Below, one piece after another: positions 11,302-21,447 of a stretch of DNA of 64,000 nucleotides. A program made the position numbers and the translations under genes. Source of the stretch: Thermothielavioides terrestris NRRL 8126 (Eukaryota > Ascomycota > Sordariomycetes > Sordariales > Chaetomiaceae). Location of the stretch: NCBI RefSeq assembly GCF_000226115.1, contig NC_016458.1:8599501-8663500 (forward strand), given 5' to 3'. The notes beneath the pieces were generated by a model. The model saw only the letters and a program-made list of their open reading frames with translations. It ran no database searches and was not told the DNA's origin. Position 1 is the stretch's first letter; each line of letters starts with the position of its first letter.

Positions 11302-13694
11302 ATGGACGGCCCTCACAAGCAGGAGTTCCATGTGCGGAACCTGCCCACCCGCTCTGTCACTCTCTTCCCCAGCAGAGCCCAAATTGTCCGAGACATCAAG
11401 GATGTCACCCTCAAGGTTTGTTGTTTCACCGCCCCCTATCCTCTGCGTAGCTCCTTCCCACTGACCGTCCCCTCCAGCCCGGAGCCAATGAGATTACCGT
11501 CGTCGGCTTGACTCCGACGGTCGACGAGCATTCCATCAAGGTTGAGGGCACGGGCTCGGCCATCATCACCGACATCACGGTCGAGCTGCTGCCCAACAGA
11601 GACATCTTCGACGAAATTTACCCTGACTCCGACTCGGACTTGGAGAAGGACGGGTCTGAGGACGACGACGACGATGAAGACGAAGCCGACGCCGCCGGCG
11701 CCGGCGCCGACAAAGTCAGCAGCGCGCTCGAAGCAGTACGCGAGAAGCTGGTGGCGTTGCGCGACCAGCAGAAGCGGGCAAAGGAGCTCATCGCGAGCGC
11801 CGAGAGCCGGCTGAAGGTTCTGGACTCGTACGCCACCTCGCTGGACTGCAAATCCGGCGTCGACATCGAAGCCAGCCTCGAGACCTACCGCAAGGAGCGC
11901 GAGAAGGTCTTCAACGACCACATGGAAGGCACCGCCCGCGACCGCGAGCTGGCCAAGGAGATCGAGAAGCTGCGGCCCGAAGAGGCCCGGCTCGAGAAGC
12001 TGCAGGCTAAGGAAGTCCGGAAAGCCGCCAAGCAAAAGGCCAAGTCGAGGAGGGCGCGGGAGAAGCTGAGGGACAAGAAGCGCAGACGCGACGCCGAGCG
12101 CGACAAGGAGAAGGCCCGCATCCGCAGGGAGCGAGACCAGTTCTGGCCCCGCGCTTGCTACACCGTCCGCATCAGCCTCGATGCGGGTGCCAACCTCACC
12201 CCGGGCTCGTCTCGTCGCACTTCGATCTCCAGCGCCGCCGACGTGCAGCTGGCTTCCGACCAGGCGCCCACCAAGGAGGGCGAGGCCGGCGCTGCCGTGG
12301 CGTGCGATCTGACGCTCTCGTACGTGACGTCGTCCGCCTTCTGGGCCCCGAGCTACGACCTGGCGCTGTCGTCGACGACCAACACGGCCACGCTCTGCTT
12401 CGACGCGCGCCTGACCAACATGACCTCCGAGACGTGGTCCAACTGCAAGGTTACCCTCAGCACCTCGCAGGCCCACTTCTCGGGGCTGCAGGACGACGCC
12501 CCGGCGCTCGTCCCGTGGCGCCTCAAGCTTGTCGGCAAGGGCGACCGGTGGGACGGGCTCGACATCGTGCACAGCCGAGAGGAGCGCGCCGAGAAGAATC
12601 TCTGGAACGCCGCGCAACACGCCAGGGCCCAGCAGAAGCCGCGCGCCGACCTGTTCGGGGCGCCCCAGCACAAAGAACTGGCTCGCAGATCTCAGCTCGA
12701 CGTGCCCCCTGCGCAGCTGAATGTGTTCGGCTTCCAGCGTCCTGTTCCTGCCGCTGCCCCCGCGAGCAACCCTCTTGGTGATGCTCCTCCAGCAGCGTCT
12801 GTGCCAGCGCCTGCAATGGCCGCCAGCTCATCCGCCCCACCCATCTTCGGGGTCGACGCCCCCGCCGGCAGCCAGGGCCTGTCCTACAGCGGCAGCAACG
12901 ACGAAGACGCCGATGCCGACGCGCAGACCATGCTCGAGGCCATGCCCGAGGTGACCTTCCAGGACTCGTCCTTCGAAGAGACCGGGCTGACGGCCACGTA
13001 CGACCTGCCGCACCTCAAGACGCTCAGGCCGTCGGCCACGGCGTCCAAGCAGCGCGTGGCGCGCATCGCCTTCACCAACGTGGCCTTCACGCGCACCGTG
13101 GTGGCCAAGTACAAGCCGGCGGCGTACCTGCGCGCGCGGCTGCGCAACACCAGCAAGCTGACGCTGCTGCGGGGCCCCACGGGCCTGACGCTGGACGGCA
13201 CCTTCCTGGGGCGCGCGACGCTGCCGCGCTGCAGCGCCGGCGACGCCTTCGCCATGCCGCTGGGCGTCGACCCGGCCATCCGCGTGGCCTACCCCAAGCC
13301 CGAGGTCGCGCGCAGCACCACCGGCGTCTTCTCCAAGGGCGAGACCAGCGTGTACACGCGCGCCGTCACGCTCGTCAACACGCGCGCCGCCGCCGGCACG
13401 CCCGTCAGCCTCACCGTGCTCGACCAGGTGCCCGTGCCGGAGGACGAGAAGATCCGGGTCGAGGTGCTGCAGCCGGCCGGCCTGCAGCGCGACGGCGGGC
13501 GCGCCGGCGTCGCCGCCGGCGTGCCCGGCAGGGAGGGCAAGGACGAGCTCGACTGGGGCAGGGCGACCGCCAGCCTCAGGAAGGCCGGCGAGGTCGCCTG
13601 GGACGTGGTCCTCAATGCCGGCAAGAGCGTCAAGCTGGTGCTGCAGTACGAGGTGTCCTTTCCGACGGGCGAGAGGGTGGCGCAGGTTCAATAA
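11302..13694 (+). CDS. DUF4140/DUF4139 (mucoidy inhibitor A-like) protein
   Basis: Two exons, 11302-11415 and 11478-13694, give 776 residues. The intron (11416-11477) sits after TLK and rejoins at PGANEITVVGLTPTVDEHSIKV, which is the DUF4140 N-terminal domain (about residues 10-115; SVTLFPSRAQIVRDI opens it). An acidic linker and a strongly charged coiled coil follow (about 140-290, Arg/Glu/Lys-rich). The C-terminal DUF4139 beta-rich domain begins near FWPRACYTVRISLDAGA and continues through LSYVTSSAFWAPSYDLAL, a family signature, to the end. The family occurs from bacteria to animals and has no agreed biochemical role; no signal peptide is seen here. A Pro/Ala-rich insert near 12720-12850 separates two halves of DUF4139. 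Confidence 0.9.
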
Positions 13695-14132
13695 CTAGTG
13701 GGCGGAGGATGGAGGGCTCGAAGGGGAAAATCCGAGAGGAGATGGGATTTCACGGGTGGGATTGCGGGTTGCCTGGGTAAACTGAAACGGCCGGGTGGTT
13801 GGCGATGCCTCGGGTTTAGCACACGCAAATAAGGATTCTTTTGCAGGGGACCGGTGGATGGGACGATCTTCGAAAAACCGACAGGCTTGATTGGGGCCCG
13901 GGGGACTTTGGCTAGGATAACACGATGCTATTTCGAGGACAGAAAATATAGAAACAGAATGGCATGTACGGATCTGTACACTCTATTACACCGCCTTGTT
14001 TACCTAGTTGCCGGTTTGGGCAAGAGAGCAAACGGCGGATCTCCTCCCCTTAAAGATGACGTCACCGACATGAGCCGGGGTACTCCACTACACACGACTT
14101 CACCCCTGCGCTACAACTAGCACACGAGCACT
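13695..14132. other. Intergenic region
   Basis: About 440 bp between two plus-strand genes, holding the 3' end of the first and the promoter of the second. No conserved frame or motif recognised. Confidence 0.5.
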
Positions 14133-15671
14133 ATGGCTTTCGTTATTAGGCTTAAGAAGAGAAGAATGGACCGCGACATCAGCCCGCCGTCGGTCAAGCG
14201 CCGGAAACTGGCCACGCCTGCGCCTTCACCCAGGCCAGGCCCATCGCCGCCAGGCACCTCAACACCTGGCTCATCCAACCCTCAAGGACCCCTTCCGGCG
14301 GCACCGGAATCCATGCGACCGCCACCGTCTATGCGCCTGTTCTCGTGGAACATCAACGGGATCGCGCCGTATCTGCCCACCCAGTCCACCAAGATCACCT
14401 CCTTCTTCCAGCCATCCGACCCCGACCGACCACCAGCCAACCCTCCCTCCCAGAAAGCCAACCTCCGAGCCTTCCTAGCGCGCCACAACTGGCCCGAGGT
14501 GCTCTTCCTGCAGGAACTCAAGCTCCGGCAGGACGACACCCAGGCGCTGGCCGCCCTCCTGGCGTCCCTCAACACGCCCCTCCACGCCGCCGACGACGCG
14601 CTCTCCGACAGCCGCACCTACACGCTCGACGCCGTGCTCCCACGCGACAAGCACAACGCGCGCGGCTTCCAGGGCCGGCTGTACGGCGTGGGCGTCGTCC
14701 TGCGCACCGACTTCGCGCGCCGCCGCGTCGCCCGCGTGCGCCCCGTGTCCTGGGACCTCGAGGGGCGCGTCTGCGTGGTCGAGCTGAAGCCGCCACCACC
14801 ACCGCCGCGGCAGCTGCAGCTGCAGCCCCAGCAACCCCGTTGCCACCCCCAACCCCGGCCCCAACAACCCCATCCCGAGCCCTACCGCCCGCTCGCGCTA
14901 GTCAACATCTACGCGGTCAACGGCACGGCCGCGCCCTACCGCGACCCGCGCGACGGCCGCCGCGTGCTGGGCACGCGCCACGAGCACAAGCGCGCCTTCC
15001 ACGCCCGCCTGCGCGACGAGTGCCTCGCCCTGCAGGGCGATGACAACGACGGCGGCGGCGGCGGCAGAGGCTTCGACGTGGTCGTGGCGGGCGACGCCAA
15101 CGTCGCGCGCGGCGCGTGGGACGGATACCCGCGCCTGCGGACAGTCCCGCGCGAGCACCAGGTCAATCGGGCGGACTTCAACGCCGCGTTCTTTGGCGAG
15201 GAGGATAATCGCCGGGCGGGGGCGTACGTTCTTCCTCTTCCTGATAATAGGGGAGGAGGAGGAGGAGGAGAAAGGGTGGGAAGAAGAAGGTGTCTGGATG
15301 CGGTGGACGTGTTTCGGGCGCTGCACGGCCCGGAGAGGCGGTACACGTACTATCCCCGCTCGAGGGAGTGGGGGAGCAGCTGTGATCGGGTGGATATGGT
15401 CATGGTGTCGAGGCGGCTGTGGGAGGCCGGCCGGGTGCTGGGGACTGGCATCCTCGATACGCCGCAGGAGCGCGGGCTCAGCGACCATGTGCCGCTGTGG
15501 GTGGAGATTGCGATGGAGGAGGAGGAGGCGGGCAGGGAGGGTCCGGCTGGAGGAACGCCGGTCGCTGCTCAAGGAAGCGAGAATGGCCTGTCGGAGCCCA
15601 CCGCCGGTCGAGCTGGGAGCGCTGCTACAAAAAGCGAGGCTGTAGGCTCGCAGGGTAAGCGTGACACATAA
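14133..15671 (+). CDS. ExoIII/APE1-family endonuclease-exonuclease (EEP) protein
   Basis: A single 512-residue exon. The ATG at 14133 opens the frame; the ATG at 14166 (MDRDIS) is an alternative start. After a Pro-rich, basic N-terminus (PPSVKRRKL looks like a nuclear signal), the EEP fold is complete. MRLFSWNINGI holds the metal-site Asn, VLFLQELK the metal-binding Glu, RLYGVGVVLR the conserved strand, VVVAGDANVARG the catalytic Asp/Asn, SSCDRVDMVMVS the Asp region, and LSDHVPLWVEI the Asp-His pair. VDVFRALHGPERRYTYYP matches the ExoIII-type DxFR..HP...YT(W/Y). It is probably a class II AP endonuclease or 3'-repair nuclease in the nucleus; substrate is not provable from sequence. Pro/Gln inserts near 14790-14880 interrupt the domain. 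The gene converges on the RNA ligase gene, with 261 bp between them. Confidence 0.85.
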   Translation: MAFVIRLKKRRMDRDISPPSVKRRKLATPAPSPRPGPSPPGTSTPGSSNPQGPLPAAPESMRPPPSMRLFSWNINGIAPYLPTQSTKITSFFQPSDPDRPPANPPSQKANLRAFLARHNWPEVLFLQELKLRQDDTQALAALLASLNTPLHAADDALSDSRTYTLDAVLPRDKHNARGFQGRLYGVGVVLRTDFARRRVARVRPVSWDLEGRVCVVELKPPPPPPRQLQLQPQQPRCHPQPRPQQPHPEPYRPLALVNIYAVNGTAAPYRDPRDGRRVLGTRHEHKRAFHARLRDECLALQGDDNDGGGGGRGFDVVVAGDANVARGAWDGYPRLRTVPREHQVNRADFNAAFFGEEDNRRAGAYVLPLPDNRGGGGGGERVGRRRCLDAVDVFRALHGPERRYTYYPRSREWGSSCDRVDMVMVSRRLWEAGRVLGTGILDTPQERGLSDHVPLWVEIAMEEEEAGREGPAGGTPVAAQGSENGLSEPTAGRAGSAATKSEAVGSQGKRDT

Positions 15672-15932
15672 TCTACAGAAGAACTTGAACCTCGGAACCA
15701 CGTCTAAACCACGGCTTTCGTCATAACCGAGCTGCTGCGCTAAGACTACCCGCGAAAGAACTCTCGCTACCTTGAGCCCTCAACCGCTCATGTCTCTGCC
15801 TTTTATGAATCCAGGAATATTCCGAACCCGAGATGCGAAGCCAGTCCTAACTGAGTATGCCGTCCTTAGATATGCCATAGTTAATCATGCAGGCCCTAAA
15901 GAGGCGCCCCAGATTTGGTGCCGGACGCGCTG

Positions 15933-17819
15933 TCAGTTGATGCCGAGCCAGTCCGTCAGCTCCTTGCGCTTCTCCTCCGGGACTGCGAACGGTTTGGCGC
16001 CCTGTCCGCTGGCTGATCCGCCGCTCGTCTTCGGCTTCTTTCCCTCTGGGGCTGCAGTCTCCCCCTCGGTAGCAGCGCCCCTGGGCTTGACGACCATGGC
16101 CTTGCCGTGAAAGCCCTGCTCCCACTCTTCCATCCACTTCCGCAGCCCGTCGTCGCGCCGCATCCACTCCGCCAGATTCTCAAAGATCTCCCGGATCTTC
16201 GCCGCCTCCTCGCTGCTCATCTGCCACCCCTTAAAACTCTCCCTCTTCGCTTCCTCCGCCCGCTCTCCAACCACTCCATCCTCGGCTTCGGCCTCATCCT
16301 CATCAACAAGAACGCCCTTCCCCTTCCCAGCCTTCTTCGCCTTAGCCCTCGCGTGCTTCTCATCCCCCTTCTGCAGAATCCAGCGGGACGAGAGCACCTT
16401 GAACCAGCGGCCGTCGTCGCAGTTCTTGAACACGAGCCCCTCGCCGCGCTTCAGCTCGGCGCGGTCGATCAGGTCCTGGTGGTGGCGCGCCAGCGCGGGG
16501 ATCGTGTGGTAGCCCAGCACGGGGACGTGCTTGAGGCCGAGGTGGCCGACGGCGAAGGCGTGCGCGCGGCGCGGGTGCCAGCGCCGCCCGGCCGCCAGGT
16601 CGACCACCGCGAACACGAACAGCTCGTGCGCCGCGTCCGCCGCGTACCCGTACGGATTGCCCTGGATGCTGGGCCCCACCAGCTCCGCTTGGATCGCGAT
16701 GTTCTGGCCCAGCGCCGGCAGGCTGCGGTGCAGGTTGGCGGCGACCGCCGCGGTCCAGCAGGTCGTGTGCAGCGCTGGTGCGGTGCGTGAGGGCAGCAGG
16801 TGCGGGAGCAGGTCCTGGTTGCGCGTGCACACGCCCAGCCGGCCCGTCGGGTGCACCGCGTGCTGGAGCATGGTGTGGGCGTTGGCAGGGGACGGGGTGG
16901 GCAAGGCTGGGAGCATGGAGTAGAAGGGCGAGTCCGGCGTGACGAAGTAGACGGTCATGCCCGCGCCGTCCATTTTGAGGGATTCCTGGTAGGTCATATA
17001 GCGGTACTTGGGTTTGATGAATAGGTTGGGGCAGTTCTGGACGCGCTCCATGTCCGTCTTGGGGATGAAGGGCGGCGTCTTGGGGTTGGTCGTCGGCACG
17101 CCGTTGATGTCCTCGCCATTCTCCGGGAAGCTCACCCACTTCTTGACGCCGAGCTCGGCGGTAAAGTCGATAGGGCGGATGAGCTCTACGAACTGGTCGT
17201 CGTTGAGCTCGATGTGCTCCCAGTGCAGCTTGCGAATCTTCTCGTCAATGTCCGGGAACTTGTAGAGGTGGTAGACGTGGCCCTGCGAGATGATCTTATT
17301 CTTGTCCCAATCGGTCCAGGTCGACGTGCCCACCCGGTAGCCCTCTTCGTCGTCAAACGTGACAAGCGGTCCGACCTGAGCAAAGAGACTCTCATACTTG
17401 GAGGCCGCAGGGAGGAAAGAGTCCACCTCGAAGAAGAGGACAAGATCGTCCTTGGCGAACTTCTCGGCCTTCGGAACCACCACCTTCCAGCCGTCGATGG
17501 TCACGACACTGTGGCCCTTGTTGATTGGAGTCACGTCCGCGATGCGCCGAACAGTGACCAGCTTACGCTGGTAGTTGCCGAGCTGCTGCTCGACACTGCC
17601 TTCCGCTGGGGTGTCCAAGTCGGCCAAGCTGGAACTGGTAGGAGTGAGAATAAGGGGGGAGCTCGAAGAGGTCTGAGAACTCGTAGGACTATGAGAAGCC
17701 TTGGGACTCCGAGGAGCCCGGGGGGTGGAAGGAAGCTCCGCGTTCGCGCTGGAAATGGCCGTCTCGAGCCAACTGTAGAGGTCTTTGCTAGCGCCCGAGG
17801 GCAACTGCTGTGGACTCAT
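15933..17819 (-). CDS. RNA ligase, DRB0094/TIGR02306 (Rnl5-like) family
   Basis: A single 628-residue exon starting at the ATG 17819-17817. The N-terminal ~80 residues are Ser/Pro-rich. An OB-like region follows, from RKLVTVRRIADVTPI to VVPKAEKFAKDDLVLFFEVDSF, the characteristic front part of this family. The nucleotidyltransferase motif I is LKMDGAGMTVYF (KxDG, the AMP-accepting Lys). Motif III-like HELFVFAVVDL, motif IV GEGLVFKN and motif V WFKVLSSRW lie further on. A Lys/Glu-rich C-terminal extension continues to the stop. The family founder from Deinococcus seals nicks whose 3' side is RNA, so RNA repair or joining is likely; the biological role in fungi is not settled. No targeting signal is clear. 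It converges on the EEP nuclease gene. Confidence 0.85.
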   Translation of the reverse strand: MSPQQLPSGASKDLYSWLETAISSANAELPSTPRAPRSPKASHSPTSSQTSSSSPLILTPTSSSLADLDTPAEGSVEQQLGNYQRKLVTVRRIADVTPINKGHSVVTIDGWKVVVPKAEKFAKDDLVLFFEVDSFLPAASKYESLFAQVGPLVTFDDEEGYRVGTSTWTDWDKNKIISQGHVYHLYKFPDIDEKIRKLHWEHIELNDDQFVELIRPIDFTAELGVKKWVSFPENGEDINGVPTTNPKTPPFIPKTDMERVQNCPNLFIKPKYRYMTYQESLKMDGAGMTVYFVTPDSPFYSMLPALPTPSPANAHTMLQHAVHPTGRLGVCTRNQDLLPHLLPSRTAPALHTTCWTAAVAANLHRSLPALGQNIAIQAELVGPSIQGNPYGYAADAAHELFVFAVVDLAAGRRWHPRRAHAFAVGHLGLKHVPVLGYHTIPALARHHQDLIDRAELKRGEGLVFKNCDDGRWFKVLSSRWILQKGDEKHARAKAKKAGKGKGVLVDEDEAEAEDGVVGERAEEAKRESFKGWQMSSEEAAKIREIFENLAEWMRRDDGLRKWMEEWEQGFHGKAMVVKPRGAATEGETAAPEGKKPKTSGGSASGQGAKPFAVPEEKRKELTDWLGIN

Positions 17820-19503
17820 GGCTACCTTCTGTGCGAGGCGATGGCTGCGCTACTGACTGGAAAGCAGAGATCAAGATATGAGAAGATGTGCTCTTGTCTT
17901 GCGGGTCGAGATTTATTTGCTTCGGTAGGGTGTCCCAGAAGCGGTCAAGAGGACCTGCGATTCCACGTCAGATTCTTGGCCGAGGAGGGAAAGCAAACAA
18001 AAAGAGAGGGCATGGTTAGCTTTATACCTTCCTCCGAGGAATGTCAGGACCTGGCCGGGGAAACAGCTGCCAGTGGAGAGAGAGAAATGGAATTGCGAGC
18101 ACAAACGGTAGGCAAGAAAACGAGAGGTGGTATTAGGGCAGCAGAAGGGTGGTCAGGAACTTACCGAAGAGTGAAAACTCGAGAGCTGGCGTGACCAGGA
18201 CAATAGATGGGTTAAGAGAAGTAAGCCAGGCCCTTTCACCCCAAACAGCTGAACAACTGGGCTGCAATGACGGCGTCAACGGGGCAGCTTTGTGTACTTA
18301 GCTATGGAAACAAAGAGGACCAACAGAGCTAACTACGGCTGGCGGCGGGAAGTCACACTCCAGGCAGCTGGCGGATCTCCAGTCACGACAAGTTGTCCCA
18401 GCAACACAAACAATACGATCGGTATGCACTTGGTTCTCGCTCATGCACTCGACGGCTTCCTCATGACAGCCCCCTCCGGGGGCCCTGCGGCTGGAAACCG
18501 GAAGGCCCAGCGAGGGCATCGAATCTGCCAGGGCAGAGGCAGACGAGAGACGGTCATCGTGAAGCCGGTCACCCTCTTTTACCCCGGACAGGGTAACTCA
18601 TTAGGATTCAGGATACCTAAATGTCGCATGGTAGCATTCTGGGTCCCCTGTCAGGTAGCTCTTTGGCACGCGCGCAGTGCTCACACATATGTAGTGTACG
18701 GATCCGTAAACAGACTTCTCCCCTCCTCTCAGTCACCGGAAGGAGCACCTCAGTCTACATCCTCTTCTCTCTGCTTTCTCGGCCTCCGTGATGGTTCCAC
18801 GCAGCTTTCTGCGTCACTAGGCTTATAATTAGCACCTAAGCTTATCTGGGCGGTGCAAGTGGCGCTTGGGTTCCGGAATCCGCTGTTCTTCGCTCTTTGG
18901 GGTTCAGCTTCTTGCACTTCCACATTTGAAACAGGTCAAACAGCGTGGTATTCACGTCTGGGAACCGCTATCACTGGGGGGAGCGGTTCCGTGGCGGGGC
19001 TGGACCACTTAGACCCCTTGGTGCTGTTCGAGCGAGAGACTTGAAGTTGGGAGAAGGTTGTGGCACGGGCCAAGCCATGTTAACCCACAAAAGTCATAAG
19101 CACAAGGCCCTTGTCAAACTTAGTTGACGCTAACCCGTTTTTGGCAATAGACCCACACCAAGATGCGTCGCGTTTTAACTGCATGCGAGGAAAGCAGGGG
19201 CCGCTTGCCGCTTGCCGCAACAATCCGCCGACACCTTGGCGCATCGCACGCCTGCCTGGACTTGCGGATACTCTCTCCCATTGCCAGACAATTTGGGCCA
19301 CTGCCTGCGCTGTATCACTCGAGAACAATCAAGGTTCATTTTCCTTCCGTCAATCGCCATCTCCTCCAGACCGCGCCGAACCTCAACCTCGTGTCCCGCC
19401 CGCTCCCGTCGGGACACTCGCACTCAGCCGACGCGGCGCGCCCCAGTGGCCGATCGAGATGCGATAACCCCTCAGCGCGAACGGTTGTTTCCGAGTTCAT
19501 ACG
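17820..19503. other. Gene-free divergent region upstream of RNA ligase and SNF5 genes
   Basis: About 1.7 kb. It must contain the promoters of the RNA ligase gene (minus) and the SNF5-family gene (plus), and possibly leader introns. Open frames here are antisense to 5' leaders or lack any recognisable domain. Confidence 0.5.
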
Positions 19504-21447
19504 ATGGCGGTGCGATCCGAGTCGCAGCAGGCGATCTTCTCGTCCTACGCGCCGAGGTTGCGCACCTACAACAACGCCCTGCTGCAGCCCGTCCTGCCGG
19601 GCGCTGCTCCTTCGAACCCGCTCGCCCGCACCACCAAGCGCGGCACCACCATCATCAACTACGCCGAAGACGGCTACGACGACTACGATGACGACGAAGA
19701 AGACAGCCGCCGCCGGCCCACCGGCCTGCGCAGCCTGCGCCGCGACGACAGCGCCGCCAAGGTCGACCCCAGCGAGAAGGTCGGCAAGGACACGAACGAG
19801 CCGGTCGAGATGCAGGGCATCTATCGCGACTGGATGGGCAAGATGCGCCCCAACAGATCGGATGCCATGAATTACGTCCAGGCCTGTCTCCCGCTCACCC
19901 TGATTCCCATCCGAATCGACCTCGACATACCCGCCTTCACTCCCCTGCCGCCCTTGGTCACCCCCGCGCCGGCGGACCCGACCCACCCCCTCTTCAAACC
20001 TCAGGAACCGACAGTACCATATCGCTTGCGCGATACCTTTCTGTGGAATCTCCACGAGAGTCTGATCACGACCGACCAGTTTGCCACCCAGCTGGTTCAG
20101 GATCTCGACCTGCCCAACCGCGCTTCGGCCATCGCCGAGATCAGCAAGCAAATACGGACCCAGCTGGAGGAATATGCCGGTGTCGCCCTCCATCCGCTGT
20201 TCCACTCGCACCCGAGCCGCCCCAACGTCCCCGAGTCCTCCAAGGCGCGCCACGACTCGGCCACTCCCGGCCCGAACACGGCGCCCTCCTTCAGCGCAGC
20301 CGACACACCAATAGGCGGCAGCAACCTCGGAGGCACCCCGTCCAAGACGCCAGCACCAACCACCCCCGCCGTGGTGCAGACGGCCCAGGGCGAGGTATCA
20401 GCGGCAGCCACCCCGATCCCCGTCGACACAGACGACTTCAGCCCCGACGACACCTACCGGTGCATCATCAATCTCAACATCAACCTGTCCTCGCAAGTCT
20501 ACACCGACAAGTTCGAGTGGTCCCTCCTGCACCCGCCGGGGACGGCCGAGATGTTCGCCAAGCAAACCTGCGCCGACCTCGGCCTGTACGGCGAATGGGT
20601 CCCCGCCATGACCCACGCGATCTACGAGGCCGTGCTGAAGCTGAAGAAGGAAGCCTGCGAGTCCGGCGGGCTGGTCGCCGGCTGGGGCGCCTCCGCGGCC
20701 GCGCTCGGCGGCGTTGCGGGCGCCGGCGCCGAGTTCCCCAACGACGCGGCCGTCACGGCGGGCGGCGAGGGCGCCGGCTGGCGCTACGACCCGGAGCATC
20801 TGGCCGACGAGTGGGAGCCCAAGCTGGAGACGCTCAGCAAGGAGGAGATCGAGAAGCGCGAGGGCGACCGCGAGCGCCAGATCCGCCGCCTGCGCCGCGA
20901 GACCGCCCGCTTCAGCAGCAACACCGGCATGGCCGGCGGCTTGCCCATCGGCTTCGCCTTCTCCGGCCTGATCGAGCAGGAGGAGGAGCGCATGGGCCGC
21001 GGGGAGCGGAGCAAGAAGAAGAAGCGGTTCCGGAGCCTGTCGCCGCTCGGCCGCTCGGGCACGCCCGGCGGGAGGGGCACGCCGGCCGGGGAAGGGTACG
21101 GCGGCGGCGGCACGCTGACCGAGGCGGAGAGACTGAATTGGCGATGCTCCCACTGCAGGGTCTGGGGCACCAGTGTGTGGGCGGTGCGGGACGGGCCGTA
21201 CGGTCCAAGGGTAAGTAATTCCTTAATCCACTTTCACTATCCCCCAATTCTTCCCCCTTTTCTTTTCTTTTCTTTTATTTCTTTTTTTTATTTTTTCTCT
21301 TCCTCCCTCCGAATAGCGCAGAAACTAACCAAAGCTTACCTCACCCTCCAGTCCCTCTGCAACAACTGCGGCTTTATCTACGAGCGCGACCGCAAGCTGC
21401 CCCGCTGGACCAAGATGCTGCACGCCGCCGATGCCCGGCCGTTCTAG
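19504..21447 (+). CDS. SNF5/Sfh1-family chromatin remodelling subunit with C-terminal GATA-type finger
   Basis: Core subunit of SWI/SNF- or RSC-type nuclear remodellers. Two exons, 19504-21210 and 21352-21447, give 600 residues. The SNF5 domain is visible as LPLTLIPIRIDLDI, then FLWNLHESLITTDQFATQLVQDL (first repeat), and YRCIINLNINLSSQVYTDKFEWSLL...FAKQTCADLGL (second repeat), separated by a Ser/Thr/Pro-rich linker of ~100 residues. A charged coiled region follows. The C-terminus carries CSHC-X20-CNNC, a GATA-like zinc finger, created only after splicing. The intron (21211-21351, GTAAGT...CCAG, pyrimidine-rich) is 141 bp long and has no in-frame stop, so a retained copy would insert 47 residues inside the finger. 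Filamentous fungi have both Snf5 and Sfh1 versions; I cannot say which this is. Confidence 0.92.
   Translation: MAVRSESQQAIFSSYAPRLRTYNNALLQPVLPGAAPSNPLARTTKRGTTIINYAEDGYDDYDDDEEDSRRRPTGLRSLRRDDSAAKVDPSEKVGKDTNEPVEMQGIYRDWMGKMRPNRSDAMNYVQACLPLTLIPIRIDLDIPAFTPLPPLVTPAPADPTHPLFKPQEPTVPYRLRDTFLWNLHESLITTDQFATQLVQDLDLPNRASAIAEISKQIRTQLEEYAGVALHPLFHSHPSRPNVPESSKARHDSATPGPNTAPSFSAADTPIGGSNLGGTPSKTPAPTTPAVVQTAQGEVSAAATPIPVDTDDFSPDDTYRCIINLNINLSSQVYTDKFEWSLLHPPGTAEMFAKQTCADLGLYGEWVPAMTHAIYEAVLKLKKEACESGGLVAGWGASAAALGGVAGAGAEFPNDAAVTAGGEGAGWRYDPEHLADEWEPKLETLSKEEIEKREGDRERQIRRLRRETARFSSNTGMAGGLPIGFAFSGLIEQEEERMGRGERSKKKKRFRSLSPLGRSGTPGGRGTPAGEGYGGGGTLTEAERLNWRCSHCRVWGTSVWAVRDGPYGPRVSNSLIHFHYPPILPPFLFFSFISFFYFFSSSLRIAQKLTKAYLTLQSLCNNCGFIYERDRKLPRWTKMLHAADARPF

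Noticed and set aside
17214..18194. 326-codon plus-strand frame across the RNA ligase start region
   Set aside because: It is antisense to the well-supported RNA ligase coding sequence and has no recognisable domain.
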